Source of the DNA: an uncultured Collinsella sp.
Lineage (GTDB): Bacteria; Actinomycetota; Coriobacteriia; Coriobacteriales; Coriobacteriaceae
Direction of reading: 5' to 3'
Length of the DNA stretch: 13,905 nt
NCBI GenBank assembly: GCA_900546455.1
Contig: URCS01000051.1
Coordinates: 1-13,905, forward strand
The translations under genes and the position numbers were made by a program. How positions within the stretch are numbered: position 1 is the first letter of the stretch; each line of letters opens with the position of its first letter. The notes beneath the pieces are model-generated. The model was given only the letters and a program-made list of their open reading frames with translations. It searched no databases and was not told where the DNA came from. Below, piece after piece: positions 1 through 6,680 of this stretch.

Positions 1-441
1 GGGCTCCGGCTCTGCATCAGGCTCGGACTCGACGGTGGCAGTGGCAGGCTCGGCCTCGGTGGACTCGGCGCCCTCGGCCTCCTCAGCAGCACCTTCGCCC
101 TCAGCAGCACCCTCGCTTGCGGCCTTCTCGGCAGCAAGACGGGCGCGACGCTCGGCAAAGGTCTCCTTCTTGGCGGGCGCTGCCGTCTCGGCGGCATCCT
201 TGTCCGCATCGGAATCGTCATCGACGGCAGCCTTCTTGGGCTTGACCGGGGCCGACGCGGCCTCGCTCACCGGATCGATTATCTCGGACTGAACAACGGC
301 CGTCATCTTTTCCTGCGTCTCGCGGAACTGACGGATGGCACGGCCGATCGTGCGGCCCATCTGTGGGAGCTTATCCGGGCCAAACAGCAAAAAGCCGAAG
401 ACCACGATGATCGCGAGCTCACCCTCTCCAATACCAAACAC
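1..441 (-). CDS. tatA: TatA/TatB-family twin-arginine translocase subunit (3' end cut by window edge)
   Basis: This is a membrane subunit of the Sec-independent Tat pathway, which exports folded proteins bearing twin-arginine signals. I read it from a GTG start at 441-439, because GGAGG lies 5 nt upstream and the nearby ATG frame closes quickly. The 147 visible codons begin MFGIGEGELAIIVVF. One N-terminal transmembrane helix (about residues 8-20) leads into the FGPDKLP hinge and an amphipathic helix (GRTIGRAIRQFRE), the standard TatA/B plan. From about residue 45 the chain becomes a low-complexity Ala/Glu/Asp tail with a short basic patch (ERRARLAAEKA). Glu8 matches the polar position typical of TatB, whereas many TatA proteins have Gln there, so the A/B assignment is uncertain and the symbol is provisional. 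A possible -10 (TATACT, minus strand, 517-522) lies upstream, beside a palindrome at 528-545. No tatC is visible. The frame is still open at position 1. Confidence 0.82.
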   Translation of the reverse strand, partial: MFGIGEGELAIIVVFGFLLFGPDKLPQMGRTIGRAIRQFRETQEKMTAVVQSEIIDPVSEAASAPVKPKKAAVDDDSDADKDAAETAAPAKKETFAERRARLAAEKAASEGAAEGEGAAEEAEGAESTEAEPATATVESEPDAEPEP

Positions 442-594
442 ACATACCTCCAAGGCTCGATGTGAGTCGAGCCCGCACCGCGCCATTCGGCCGGAACTCG
501 TCTATTCATTCGGTCAAGTATAGCGCCCGGACGCCAAAACGTCCGAGCGCATCACAAACATATGCCAAACGGCACGCCCTTTTGGGGGCAAAGA

Positions 595-909
595 TTATGC
601 AGCGGTGATCGAAATCTCCTGGTCGACACCCAACAGCTGAACCACGCGCATTACCGGGGGCTGCACATTGGTGCAGCTAAAACGCTTGCCGTGGTCGACC
701 GCGTGGTGCGCGGCGCCCACAAGCACGCCAATGCCCGTCGAATCGATGTAGCTCACCTGGGCAAAATCGAGCTCAACGGCCTCAGTGGGCTGCTCGAGCG
801 CCAGGTCGATGGCATTACGCAGGCTATCGGCGTTAGAGATATCGATCTCGCCGGTTACCTTAATGGTGTAGAGCTCTGGCGTGGGGTTGGTGGAAATACC
901 CAAATCCAT
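595..909 (-). CDS. STAS-domain anti-anti-sigma factor (SpoIIAA/RsbV-like)
   Basis: A 104-aa single-domain STAS protein. Family members bind a kinase/anti-sigma partner and release a sigma factor, with phosphorylation of a conserved Ser or Thr switching binding off. Visible features are the N-terminal strand region with GEIDISNA (about residues 20-27) and the signature YIDSTGIGVLVGA (about 54-66). Ser57 and Thr58 fall where SpoIIAA and RsbV are phosphorylated. Length is normal for the family. The ATG is preceded by AAAGGAG with 7 nt spacing. The gene lies 51 nt downstream of the aminotransferase on the same strand, so the two may be co-transcribed. It is followed by 153 nt before the Tat gene. 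No RsbW/SpoIIAB-type kinase or sigma factor is in view, so the partner must be encoded elsewhere and the process controlled is unknown. The domain call is firm; the pathway is not. Confidence 0.88.
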   Translation of the reverse strand: MDLGISTNPTPELYTIKVTGEIDISNADSLRNAIDLALEQPTEAVELDFAQVSYIDSTGIGVLVGAAHHAVDHGKRFSCTNVQPPVMRVVQLLGVDQEISITAA

Positions 910-960
910 GTATACGCTCCTTTACGTATCGAAAGTGCGGATAGTACGGGAAGCCGCGCG

Positions 961-2265
961 TTAGGCGCGCTCGGCACGCGCAAGCTCGGCAGCGACGAGC
1001 TTAACGGCCAGCACCAGCACATCGAGCGCGGCCTCCAGGTCCTCGACCGTGGGATAGCTCGGCGCGATGCGGATGTTGGTGTCGCGCGGGTCCTTGCCAT
1101 AGGGCCAGGTAGCACCGGCCGGCGTGAGCTTGACGCCCAGGTCGGCGCAAAGCGCAGCAACCTTCTGGGCCGAGCCCTCGGGACCATCAAAGCTCACAAA
1201 GTAGCCGCCGCGGGGGTGCGTCCAGGTGGCGCAGCCCGTGTCGCCCAAGCCCTCGGTGAGCTTGCGCTCGACGGCCTCAAAGCGCGGGCGCAAGAACTCG
1301 GCATGCTTTTTCATGTGCTCCCTGACCGCCTCGATGGTGGGAAGGAAGCGCACGTGACGCAGCTGGTTGAGCTTGTCGGCGCTGATGAGGCCGGCCTTCA
1401 GGCGCTTGGAGAACTCGGCGATGACCGCGGGGCTCGCGCCGATAAAGCCGATGCCGGCGCCCGGGAAGGTGATCTTGGACGTCGAGGCAAAGGCCACCAC
1501 ACGGTCCTCGGTGCCCGCCGCGCGAGCGAGGTCAAAGATGTTGGCGAGCTCGTCGGTTTCGTCGTACAGGTCGTGCACGCAGTAGGCGTTGTCCCAGAAG
1601 ATGCGGAAATCGGGCGCGGCCGTGGGCATCTCGACCAGGCGGCGCACAGTGTCCTCGCTAAAGGTGATACCCGTGGGGTTGGAATACTTGGGCACGCACC
1701 AGATACCCTTGATGGAATCGTCGACGGCAACGAGGCGCTCGATCTCGTCCATGTCGGGGCCGTTGTCAGTCATCGCGACGGGGACGTTCTCGATGCCCAA
1801 GTCGGCGGTGATGCCAAAGTGGCGATCGTAGCCGGGAACGGGGCACAGGAACTTGACCTTCTTGCCGTCGTGCGCGGCCTCGTAAGCCTCCCAGGGCTCG
1901 CTGCCGCACGAGCCGCAACGCCAGAACATGCCGGCGATGTCATGCTCGATCAGCAGGCTCGACGAACCCAGTACGAGCGTCTGCTCGGCGGGGCAGCCCA
2001 GGAACTCCCCCGCTAGCTTGCGTGCCGAGGGAATGCCCTCAAAGCAACCGTAGTTGGAGCAGTCGACGTTGCCGTCGTGCAAATCGGCGTCGGCGTTGAG
2101 GATATCGAGCATGGGTCGAGAGATGTCCACCTGGGAGGGCGACGGCTTGCCGCGGGCCATGTCGAACGCCAGGCCCTTGGCCTTGACCTCGGCGACCTCG
2201 GCTTTGAGTGCCTCGATAGCGGCATCGAGTTCGGTGGTTTCCATCTTCTGGTAGATCGTCTGCAT
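961..2265 (-). CDS. PLP-dependent aspartate-type aminotransferase (class I, AspT/MocR-like)
   Basis: A 434-aa fold-type I aminotransferase of the group found in Actinobacteria as aspartate aminotransferase (the Asp_aminotransf family, distinct from classic AspC). It would transfer an amino group between an amino acid, probably aspartate, and 2-oxoglutarate in the cytoplasm. Visible motifs are MARGKPSPSQ near the N-terminus (36-45), NYGCFEG (71-77), a glycine/serine loop GSSSL (100-104), NPTG (196-199), WDNAY (224-228) and the Schiff-base lysine in STSKITFPGAG (Lys264). A C-terminal RIAPSYPT segment supplies the substrate-carboxylate arginine expected for the fold. Start: ATG at 2265, with AAAGG about 10 nt upstream; a second ATG seven codons later has no clear Shine-Dalgarno. 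A possible -10 (TATACT, minus) is at 2307-2312. The substrate is inferred from family resemblance only. Confidence 0.9.
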   Translation of the reverse strand: MQTIYQKMETTELDAAIEALKAEVAEVKAKGLAFDMARGKPSPSQVDISRPMLDILNADADLHDGNVDCSNYGCFEGIPSARKLAGEFLGCPAEQTLVLGSSSLLIEHDIAGMFWRCGSCGSEPWEAYEAAHDGKKVKFLCPVPGYDRHFGITADLGIENVPVAMTDNGPDMDEIERLVAVDDSIKGIWCVPKYSNPTGITFSEDTVRRLVEMPTAAPDFRIFWDNAYCVHDLYDETDELANIFDLARAAGTEDRVVAFASTSKITFPGAGIGFIGASPAVIAEFSKRLKAGLISADKLNQLRHVRFLPTIEAVREHMKKHAEFLRPRFEAVERKLTEGLGDTGCATWTHPRGGYFVSFDGPEGSAQKVAALCADLGVKLTPAGATWPYGKDPRDTNIRIAPSYPTVEDLEAALDVLVLAVKLVAAELARAERA

Positions 2266-2414
2266 GGGTGCGACCTTTCGCGAAGCGGGACGTTGCAGTT
2301 CGTCTAAGTATAGACCGCCACCGCCGCAACGTTATGAAGCCGTGATAGATTAAGTACATCGCAATAAATTACGAATCGCCGCGCATGCCGGCGTGGGGCG
2401 CCCAAGGAGGCACT

Positions 2415-2669
2415 ATGGAGTACGGATCGTTCCAGGCCGAGGAATTCGGCGACCTGCAGCGCCTGGTCGACGGACTGTTTTACGATCGCCACGCCATCGA
2501 CCGCCTAGATCTGATCGTACAGGCCGAGATCTTGGACCTGGCGCCCGACCTCATGGAAATCGTCAACCTGCTACCGCCCGGCTATTACGACCGCCAGTCA
2601 CTTTGCGACCAGCTCAACTCCGCCTTGGCCGCCCACGGCTGGGGCGCCGTCTACGGCACCGTGGAATAA
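2415..2669 (+). CDS. Conserved-looking small hypothetical protein (84 aa)
   Basis: I do not recognise this protein. It is read from ATG 2415 because AAGGAGG lies at 2404-2410, 4 nt upstream; an earlier in-frame ATG at 2385 lacks such a site. The product is 84 aa, acidic, with no signal peptide or transmembrane segment. It is rich in Leu/Asp/Ile in its middle (RLDLIVQAEILDLAPDLMEIV, about residues 30-50), which would suit amphipathic helices. It ends with a Tyr/Gly-rich stretch (LPPGYYDR, HGWGAVYGTVE). It is transcribed divergently from the aminotransferase and followed by two hairpins that could terminate it. The good ribosome site and uninterrupted frame make it a credible gene; no function can be given. 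Confidence 0.72.
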   Translation: MEYGSFQAEEFGDLQRLVDGLFYDRHAIDRLDLIVQAEILDLAPDLMEIVNLLPPGYYDRQSLCDQLNSALAAHGWGAVYGTVE

Positions 2670-2735
2670 CCCAGTCATCGGGCCCGTGTGCAAAAAAGAG
2701 CAAATATGAGTACTGTTACCTTTTTAGTAGCAGCG

Positions 2736-2774
2736 ATTCAGGCCCCAAATCGGCGTTTTTGCGCCTGAATTTTC
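2736..2774 (+). terminator. Possible terminator of the 84-aa gene
   Basis: ATTCAGGC (2736-2743) pairs perfectly with GCCTGAAT (2763-2770) across a 19-nt loop, and TTTTC follows. The large loop and short T run make it a weak candidate. It sits within the inverted-repeat element at 2685-2916. Confidence 0.35.
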
Positions 2775-2870
2775 TTTCCGAGCGGTAGCTGTCGCCAAAT
2801 TGGAGTCAAGCGATTACTCGTTAACGTACAGATTGCATGATTATGTCCATTATTTTTCGTGCATAAAATG

Positions 2871-2909
2871 AAACGCCGTTTGTGACAGTACTCACAAACG
2901 GCGTTTTTT
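2871..2909. terminator. Strong intrinsic terminator, probably bidirectional
   Basis: AACGCCGTTTGTGA (2872-2885) pairs perfectly with TCACAAACGGCGTT (2892-2905) around a 6-nt loop. On the plus strand the T run is 2904-2909, so it would end the 84-aa gene's transcript. On the minus strand the stem is followed by TTTCATTTTA, so it can also end the nhaA transcript, whose stop codon lies about 50 nt upstream. It forms the right end of the 232-bp element. Confidence 0.8.
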
Positions 2910-2956
2910 GCACACGAGGGTATCCGGGGGCGCGTCCGGCCCCGGTTTTTACGCTC

Positions 2957-4315
2957 TTATTCGCCCTTGGGCGCGGGGTGCTTGCAGATCACACTCATGT
3001 AGATCATGCCAAGCACGGCCGCGGTGACAGAGCCGGCGAGAATAGCGGCCTTGGCTGCAAGAACCTCAAACTGGGCCGTCGGGAAGGCAAGGCCGCTGAT
3101 GAGAATCGACATGGTAAAGCCGATACCGCCCAGAATGCCCACACCGGCAATCATGTGCCAGTTAACGTTATGCGGCAGCTCGGAGATCTTAAGCTTAACC
3201 AGGGCAAACGTCATACCAAAGATGCCGATCGGCTTGCCCAGCAGCATGCCAAAGTACACGCCGAGCGTCACCGGGTCGGTGAGCAGCGTGCTCATGTCCA
3301 CGCCCACTAAGCGAACCTGAGCGTTTACGAACGCAAAGATCGGCAGGATCACAAAGTTGACCGGCGTGGAGATCAGACGCTCCATGCGGATGAGCGGCGG
3401 GGTCACGCGGTGCATGACGCGCTCGACCTTGGTGGTCGAGACGGTAAAGTCATGCTGGCCCAGGATGTGTGCCTCGTCATCGTAACGGTCATCGAGCAGC
3501 GGCAGGCACTCGCCCAACCAATCGGTGAGGCTATCGAGCTTGACGCCGCACTTGGCCGGGATGGTAAAGGCCAAGATGACGCCAGCAAGCGTGGCATGTA
3601 CGCCGCTCTTGAACATGCAGAACCACAACAGCAGACCCAGTACCGAATACGGGGCAAGGCGGTAATGCTGCGTCTTGTTGAGCCACACGAGCGCGCAGGT
3701 CACAAGCGCGGCGGCGCCCAACCAAAACGGATTGGGGCTCTGACCGTAGAAAATGGCGATGGCGGCGATGGAGATGAGGTCGTCGGCGATGGCGAGCGTC
3801 GAGAAGAACACGCGCACGCCGTTGGGCACGCGATTGCCCAAAAGCGACAGCACGCCCAGCGCAAAGGCAATATCGGTTGCCATGGGAATGGCCCAGCCGT
3901 TGTGCGCGCCGGCATGGTTAAAGATCAGGTAGATGCAGGCGGGAACGACGACGCCGCCCACGGCTGCCAGCATGGGAAGCATGGCCTGACGCGGGTTTTT
4001 GAGCTCGCCGACCGTCATCTCGTACTTAAGCTCAATGCCCACCAACAAAAAGAAAATCGCCATGAGGAAGTCGTTGACGAAAAGCTCAACGGTGAGACCA
4101 GCCGTAAGGTTGCCCAGACCCACATACAGCGGGGTCTCCAAAAAGTGATGGATGGCCTCGTAGGCATCGGTATTGGCGCAAATGACGGCGGCGATGGCGG
4201 CAATCACCATGACCGCGGCGGAAATCGTGCCGTTCTCGGCGATGCGCTCCCAAATGTCGTGACGTTCAAAGCGCTTGCGCTCACGAACGTTGAACAGCTG
4301 CTCAGTTGCTGCCAT
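2957..4315 (-). CDS. nhaA: Na+/H+ antiporter NhaA
   Basis: A 452-aa inner-membrane antiporter that exchanges cytoplasmic Na+ (or Li+) for external H+, controlling pH and sodium load. About 11-12 hydrophobic segments follow a short charged N-terminus (MAATEQLFNVRERKRFERHD). Family landmarks are all present: MATDIAFALGVL with Asp148, the paired ion-binding aspartates in LAIADDL (Asp178, Asp179), and the essential lysine in LLGKPIGIF (Lys361). A hydrophilic insert at about 260-315 (rich in D, E, H, R) separates the two halves, as seen in longer actinobacterial members; E. coli NhaA is about 390 aa. Start: ATG 4315 with AAAGGAG (4322-4328) 6 nt upstream. A strong intrinsic terminator sits only 33 nt before this start codon, so expression may depend on read-through (see separate entries). 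Confidence 0.95.
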   Translation of the reverse strand: MAATEQLFNVRERKRFERHDIWERIAENGTISAAVMVIAAIAAVICANTDAYEAIHHFLETPLYVGLGNLTAGLTVELFVNDFLMAIFFLLVGIELKYEMTVGELKNPRQAMLPMLAAVGGVVVPACIYLIFNHAGAHNGWAIPMATDIAFALGVLSLLGNRVPNGVRVFFSTLAIADDLISIAAIAIFYGQSPNPFWLGAAALVTCALVWLNKTQHYRLAPYSVLGLLLWFCMFKSGVHATLAGVILAFTIPAKCGVKLDSLTDWLGECLPLLDDRYDDEAHILGQHDFTVSTTKVERVMHRVTPPLIRMERLISTPVNFVILPIFAFVNAQVRLVGVDMSTLLTDPVTLGVYFGMLLGKPIGIFGMTFALVKLKISELPHNVNWHMIAGVGILGGIGFTMSILISGLAFPTAQFEVLAAKAAILAGSVTAAVLGMIYMSVICKHPAPKGE

Positions 4316-4329
4316 GGGCGGCTCCTTTC

Positions 4330-4345
4330 ACGGGAAAGTTCCCGT
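4330..4345. promoter_or_regulatory. Palindrome beside the nhaA ribosome-binding site
   Basis: ACGGGAA and TTCCCGT are perfect inverted arms separated by 2 nt, directly upstream of the nhaA Shine-Dalgarno (4322-4328) and downstream of the leader terminator's T run. In RNA a 6-bp hairpin with a 4-nt loop is possible. It could be a protein-binding operator or an element that gates ribosome access. No binding protein is known from the sequence. Confidence 0.35.
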
Positions 4346-4348
4346 CTT

Positions 4349-4384
4349 AAAAAAGCACGGCCCGCCCAAGTGGCGGCGCCGCGC
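4349..4384 (-). terminator. Intrinsic terminator within the nhaA 5' leader (candidate attenuator)
   Basis: On the minus strand GCGCGGC, a bulged G, then CCGCC pairs with GGCGG-GCCGTGC across a 5-nt loop. That is 12 base pairs including one G-U, followed at once by six T (4349-4354). The nhaA start codon is only 33 nt further on, which leaves no room for a normal promoter in between. The upstream gene ppaC already has its own terminator (4524-4563). The placement suggests conditional termination of the nhaA message. Confidence 0.7.
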
Positions 4385-4523
4385 TCTAACGTATTACGCT
4401 TGCATCTAGCCTACCCTGCACGACAAGCACGCAGGCGTGGCCGAAAAGCGGAACCACAGGTTGAACATTATTTGCTCAACGGCACGGGCACACCTGTCCG
4501 AGAGACGACGCGGCGCCGTGCAC

Positions 4524-4563
4524 AAAAAACGACCGGAGCGCGGGGCGTCCGCGATCCGGTCGT
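4524..4563 (-). terminator. Intrinsic terminator of ppaC
   Basis: On the minus strand ACGACCGGA pairs with TCCGGTCGT (4529-4537 with 4555-4563). An inner 5-bp CGCGG/CCGCG stem lies inside, and a T6 run follows. It begins about 20 nt after the ppaC stop codon. Confidence 0.85.
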
Positions 4564-4582
4564 GGCGTTCGGTCAACTAAAC

Positions 4583-5506
4583 CTAGCAGGCGGCCATGAT
4601 GGGGGCAGCGACCTGCTTCTTACGGGAGAGGACGCCCGGCATCCAGACGCCGTCGTGCTCGTCGGCAATGCCCAGGCCCTTCTGAGCAGCCTCGGTCTCG
4701 CCCTCGAGCAGGACCTGCGAGCCCTCCTCCATGATGTCGGTGATGCACAGGACAATGCCGTCGGCACCCTTCTCGGCGGCGTAGGCGCGCATGGCCTCGC
4801 GAATCTCGTCGATCATGCCGAGTGCGCGGGTCTTGTCGACAGTCTCGTACTGGCCGATGAGCAGCTTCTTGCCGGCGGGCTCGAACATCTTGATGTCGTT
4901 GCCGACCATCTCGGCTGCGGTGAAGGAGCCGGACGGACGGGTGAGGAAGACCTCCATGCCAAACTTAACCGGGTCGACGCCCACCTGTTCGCCGAGCTTG
5001 GCGGCGACGGCGCGGTCGACATCGGTGGTGGTGGGGCTCTTGAGCATGAGCGTGTCGGTCATCATGGCCGAGAGCAGCAGCCTAGCCTGGACGTCGGAAA
5101 GCTCAACGCCGAGCACGCCGGCGAGCTTGGTGACGATGGTGCAGCTGGAGCCCCAGGGCAGGCAGATGTAATGCAGCGGGCCGGCGGTCTCGAAGTCGCC
5201 GATGCGGTGATGGTCGACAACGCCAAAGACCGTGGCGTCCTTAAGGCCGGCGACGGACTGGGCGGACTCGTTGTGGTCGGTGAGGACGACGAGCTGACCG
5301 GCCTCAACGGACTCAATCACGCGAGGCTCGGCGATGCCGGCGTCGGCGAGCAGCTTGGCGGACTCTGCCGGAAGCTGACCAAGGGCGCAGGCCTCGTAGG
5401 TGTTGCCGGCATACTCAACCTGGTTGAGCAGCTGGGACAGGACGACGGCGCTCATGATGGCGTCGTTATCGGGGTTCTGGTGACCAAAGACAAGAACGTT
5501 TGCCAT
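4583..5506 (-). CDS. ppaC: Manganese-dependent inorganic pyrophosphatase (family II, DHH)
   Basis: A 307-aa cytoplasmic enzyme hydrolysing pyrophosphate to two phosphates, which pulls biosynthetic reactions forward. It is a family II enzyme, unrelated to E. coli Ppa. The N-terminal DHH domain shows FGHQNPDNDAI with metal ligands His9, Asp13 and Asp15, then Asp77 (VVLTDHNE), the DHH signature VVDHH (His99/His100) and Asp151 in MMTDTLML. The DHHA2 domain ends with the substrate-binding SRKKQV motif (Ser294-Gln298). Length matches the usual ~310 aa. No CBS regulatory insert is present, so nucleotide control through CBS domains is not expected. Start: ATG 5506 with GTGGAGGA 5 nt upstream. It has its own terminator at 4524-4563, and the next gene upstream on this strand (the ROK kinase) ends 166 nt away. 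Confidence 0.96.
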   Translation of the reverse strand: MANVLVFGHQNPDNDAIMSAVVLSQLLNQVEYAGNTYEACALGQLPAESAKLLADAGIAEPRVIESVEAGQLVVLTDHNESAQSVAGLKDATVFGVVDHHRIGDFETAGPLHYICLPWGSSCTIVTKLAGVLGVELSDVQARLLLSAMMTDTLMLKSPTTTDVDRAVAAKLGEQVGVDPVKFGMEVFLTRPSGSFTAAEMVGNDIKMFEPAGKKLLIGQYETVDKTRALGMIDEIREAMRAYAAEKGADGIVLCITDIMEEGSQVLLEGETEAAQKGLGIADEHDGVWMPGVLSRKKQVAAPIMAAC

Positions 5507-5621
5507 GGATATCCTCCACTTGATATGTGTACTTGGACGTAGCTATGGTAGCACGCCGATGCCGAGCCTTCGCAGACGGAAGGGCCACGGCATATTTTGG
5601 GGCAGGCACGGGGGCCAAGGC

Positions 5622-5669
5622 TGTCCCTTTTGCACTATGTTGGTGCAAAGTAACCTGTCCCCCTTGCAC
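5622..5669. repeat. Palindromic GGGACAGGTT / TTTGCAC element between the ROK kinase gene and ppaC
   Basis: TTTGCAC (5629-5635) is a perfect inverted match of GTGCAAA (5643-5649). Two TGTCCC boxes flank it (5622-5627 and from 5656), and a third TTGCAC follows in the ROK tail. On the minus strand it reads GGGGACAGGTTACTTTGCACC. This wording resembles REP-type palindromes associated with TnpA_REP (RAYT) transposases, by recall only. The decamer GGGACAGGTT also occurs at 6696-6705. Confidence 0.5.
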
Positions 5670-5672
5670 CAG

Positions 5673-6626
5673 CTATTTGCCGGCGGCGCGCAGGGCTACG
5701 TAGGCGGCGCCGATGATACCGGCGTCGTTTCCGAGCGAAGCGACCTTAATGGGCGTCTCGCGCGAGGCAGAGAGCGCGTATTGCTTAAAGTGCTCGCGAA
5801 CCTTGTCGAGGTAGACATCGGCCGAGGCGGAGGCGCCGCCGCCGATGAGGAACATCTCGGGATCGACCACGTTGGCAATAAGCGCCAGTGCACGACCGAG
5901 ATAGTCGGCCATAGTATCGGCCGCGGCCAGCGCAAGCTTGTCGCCTTCACGGCAGGCTTGGAACACGTCCTTGGAATCGGAGGGGCCGGTGAGCTCGATG
6001 GGATCGACGCCCGCTTTCTTGCACTCGGCAAGGTAGTTGCTCACCACGCCGGTGGCGCTGGAATACTGCTCCAGGTGGCCATGGCCGCCGCAGCCGCAGG
6101 TGCGCTCCTCAGCCGGGTTCAGGCACATGTGGCCGATCTCGCCGCCAGCACCCACAACGCCCGATACCACGTCGCCGTTAACGATAACGCCGCCGCCCAC
6201 GCCGGTACCGATGGTGACCATCACCACGTTCTGCACGCCCTTGGCAGAACCGAGCCAGGCCTCGCCCATGGCAGCGGCGTTGGCATCGTTCTCATACTTA
6301 ACGACCGCATCGGGGCAGTGCTTCTGAATGGCGACCCTCAGCTCGGGCAGGTTAATGGCAATGTTGGCCTTGACCTTGGCATCGCCCGATGCCGGGATGG
6401 GGCACGGAACGGCCAGGCCAATGCCCGCCACAAAGGCACGCGGAATCTGTGCCTTGGCGACCACCTGGTCGATAGCCTCGGTCACCGCGGCAAAGCCCGC
6501 GGCGTCAACGATAGGAGGCGTGGGCACGCTGGCTTTGGCAAGCAGGTTGCCGTCCTCGTCGAACAGGCCCTCCTTAACCGAAGTGCCGCCGACGTCGATG
6601 CCGATGTAGTACTGCTTAGGTTCCAT
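5673..6626 (-). CDS. ROK-family sugar kinase (glucokinase/mannokinase-like)
   Basis: A 317-aa ROK kinase that would phosphorylate a free hexose at C6 with ATP in the cytoplasm. Visible motifs are the phosphate loop GIDVGGTSVKEG (Asp11, Gly13-Thr15), sugar-binding INLPEL (91-96), ENDANAAAMGEA with catalytic Asp114, TIGTGVGGG (138-146), GEIGHM (163-167 region, zinc His166) and IGGGAS (261-266). The zinc motif normally CxCGxxGCxE reads CGCGGHGHLE, so the third Cys is His (184). Start: ATG 6626 with AGGTGG 6 nt upstream; an upstream in-frame extension has no ribosome site. It lies downstream of the PTS operon, past that operon's terminator, so it probably has its own promoter. In context it should phosphorylate the unphosphorylated glucose or mannose released by the GH1 enzyme. 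Exact sugar specificity cannot be read. Confidence 0.9.
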   Translation of the reverse strand: MEPKQYYIGIDVGGTSVKEGLFDEDGNLLAKASVPTPPIVDAAGFAAVTEAIDQVVAKAQIPRAFVAGIGLAVPCPIPASGDAKVKANIAINLPELRVAIQKHCPDAVVKYENDANAAAMGEAWLGSAKGVQNVVMVTIGTGVGGGVIVNGDVVSGVVGAGGEIGHMCLNPAEERTCGCGGHGHLEQYSSATGVVSNYLAECKKAGVDPIELTGPSDSKDVFQACREGDKLALAAADTMADYLGRALALIANVVDPEMFLIGGGASASADVYLDKVREHFKQYALSASRETPIKVASLGNDAGIIGAAYVALRAAGK

Positions 6627-6680
6627 GGGAGCCCACCTTTCTCGTTTAAACATTGCCTGTATGGTACCGCTCCCAAGGCA

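Larger units (their letters stand above)
2685..2916. repeat. 232-bp AT-rich non-coding element with composite terminal inverted repeats (MITE-like)
   Basis: Both ends begin with the same 13 bases, CGTGTGCAAAAAA, in opposite orientation (2685-2697 and 2904-2916). After 9 unrelated bases, both ends continue with TGAGTACTGT, then Y and AC (2707-2719 and, inverted, 2882-2894). The interior has no convincing gene and is clearly more AT-rich than the flanking coding DNA. It contains an 8-bp hairpin (2736-2770) and, at its right end, a 14-bp terminator stem. No target-site duplication is obvious. It could be a miniature transposable element, a repeated regulatory element, or a structured RNA. The symmetry is read directly; the identity is inferred. 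Confidence 0.55.

Noticed and set aside
562..2016. A plus-strand open frame of about 484 codons opposite the STAS and aminotransferase genes
   Set aside because: Both minus-strand genes have recognisable motifs and ribosome sites; the plus frame crosses their boundary and shows no domain.
2685..2916. Insertion sequence with its own transposase
   Set aside because: The interior is too short (about 160 bp between the ends) and has no coding frame of note; no target-site duplication is visible.
4316..4523. A known nhaA-I, nhaA-II or DUF1646 riboswitch
   Set aside because: A leader terminator is present, but I could not match any known aptamer consensus by eye, so only a candidate attenuator is reported.
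3410..5542. A plus-strand open frame of about 710 codons opposite nhaA and ppaC
   Set aside because: It lies antisense to two firmly identified genes, spans their intergenic terminators, and has a biased, motif-free composition (Gly/Ala/His/Val-rich), as expected from GC-rich antisense frames.
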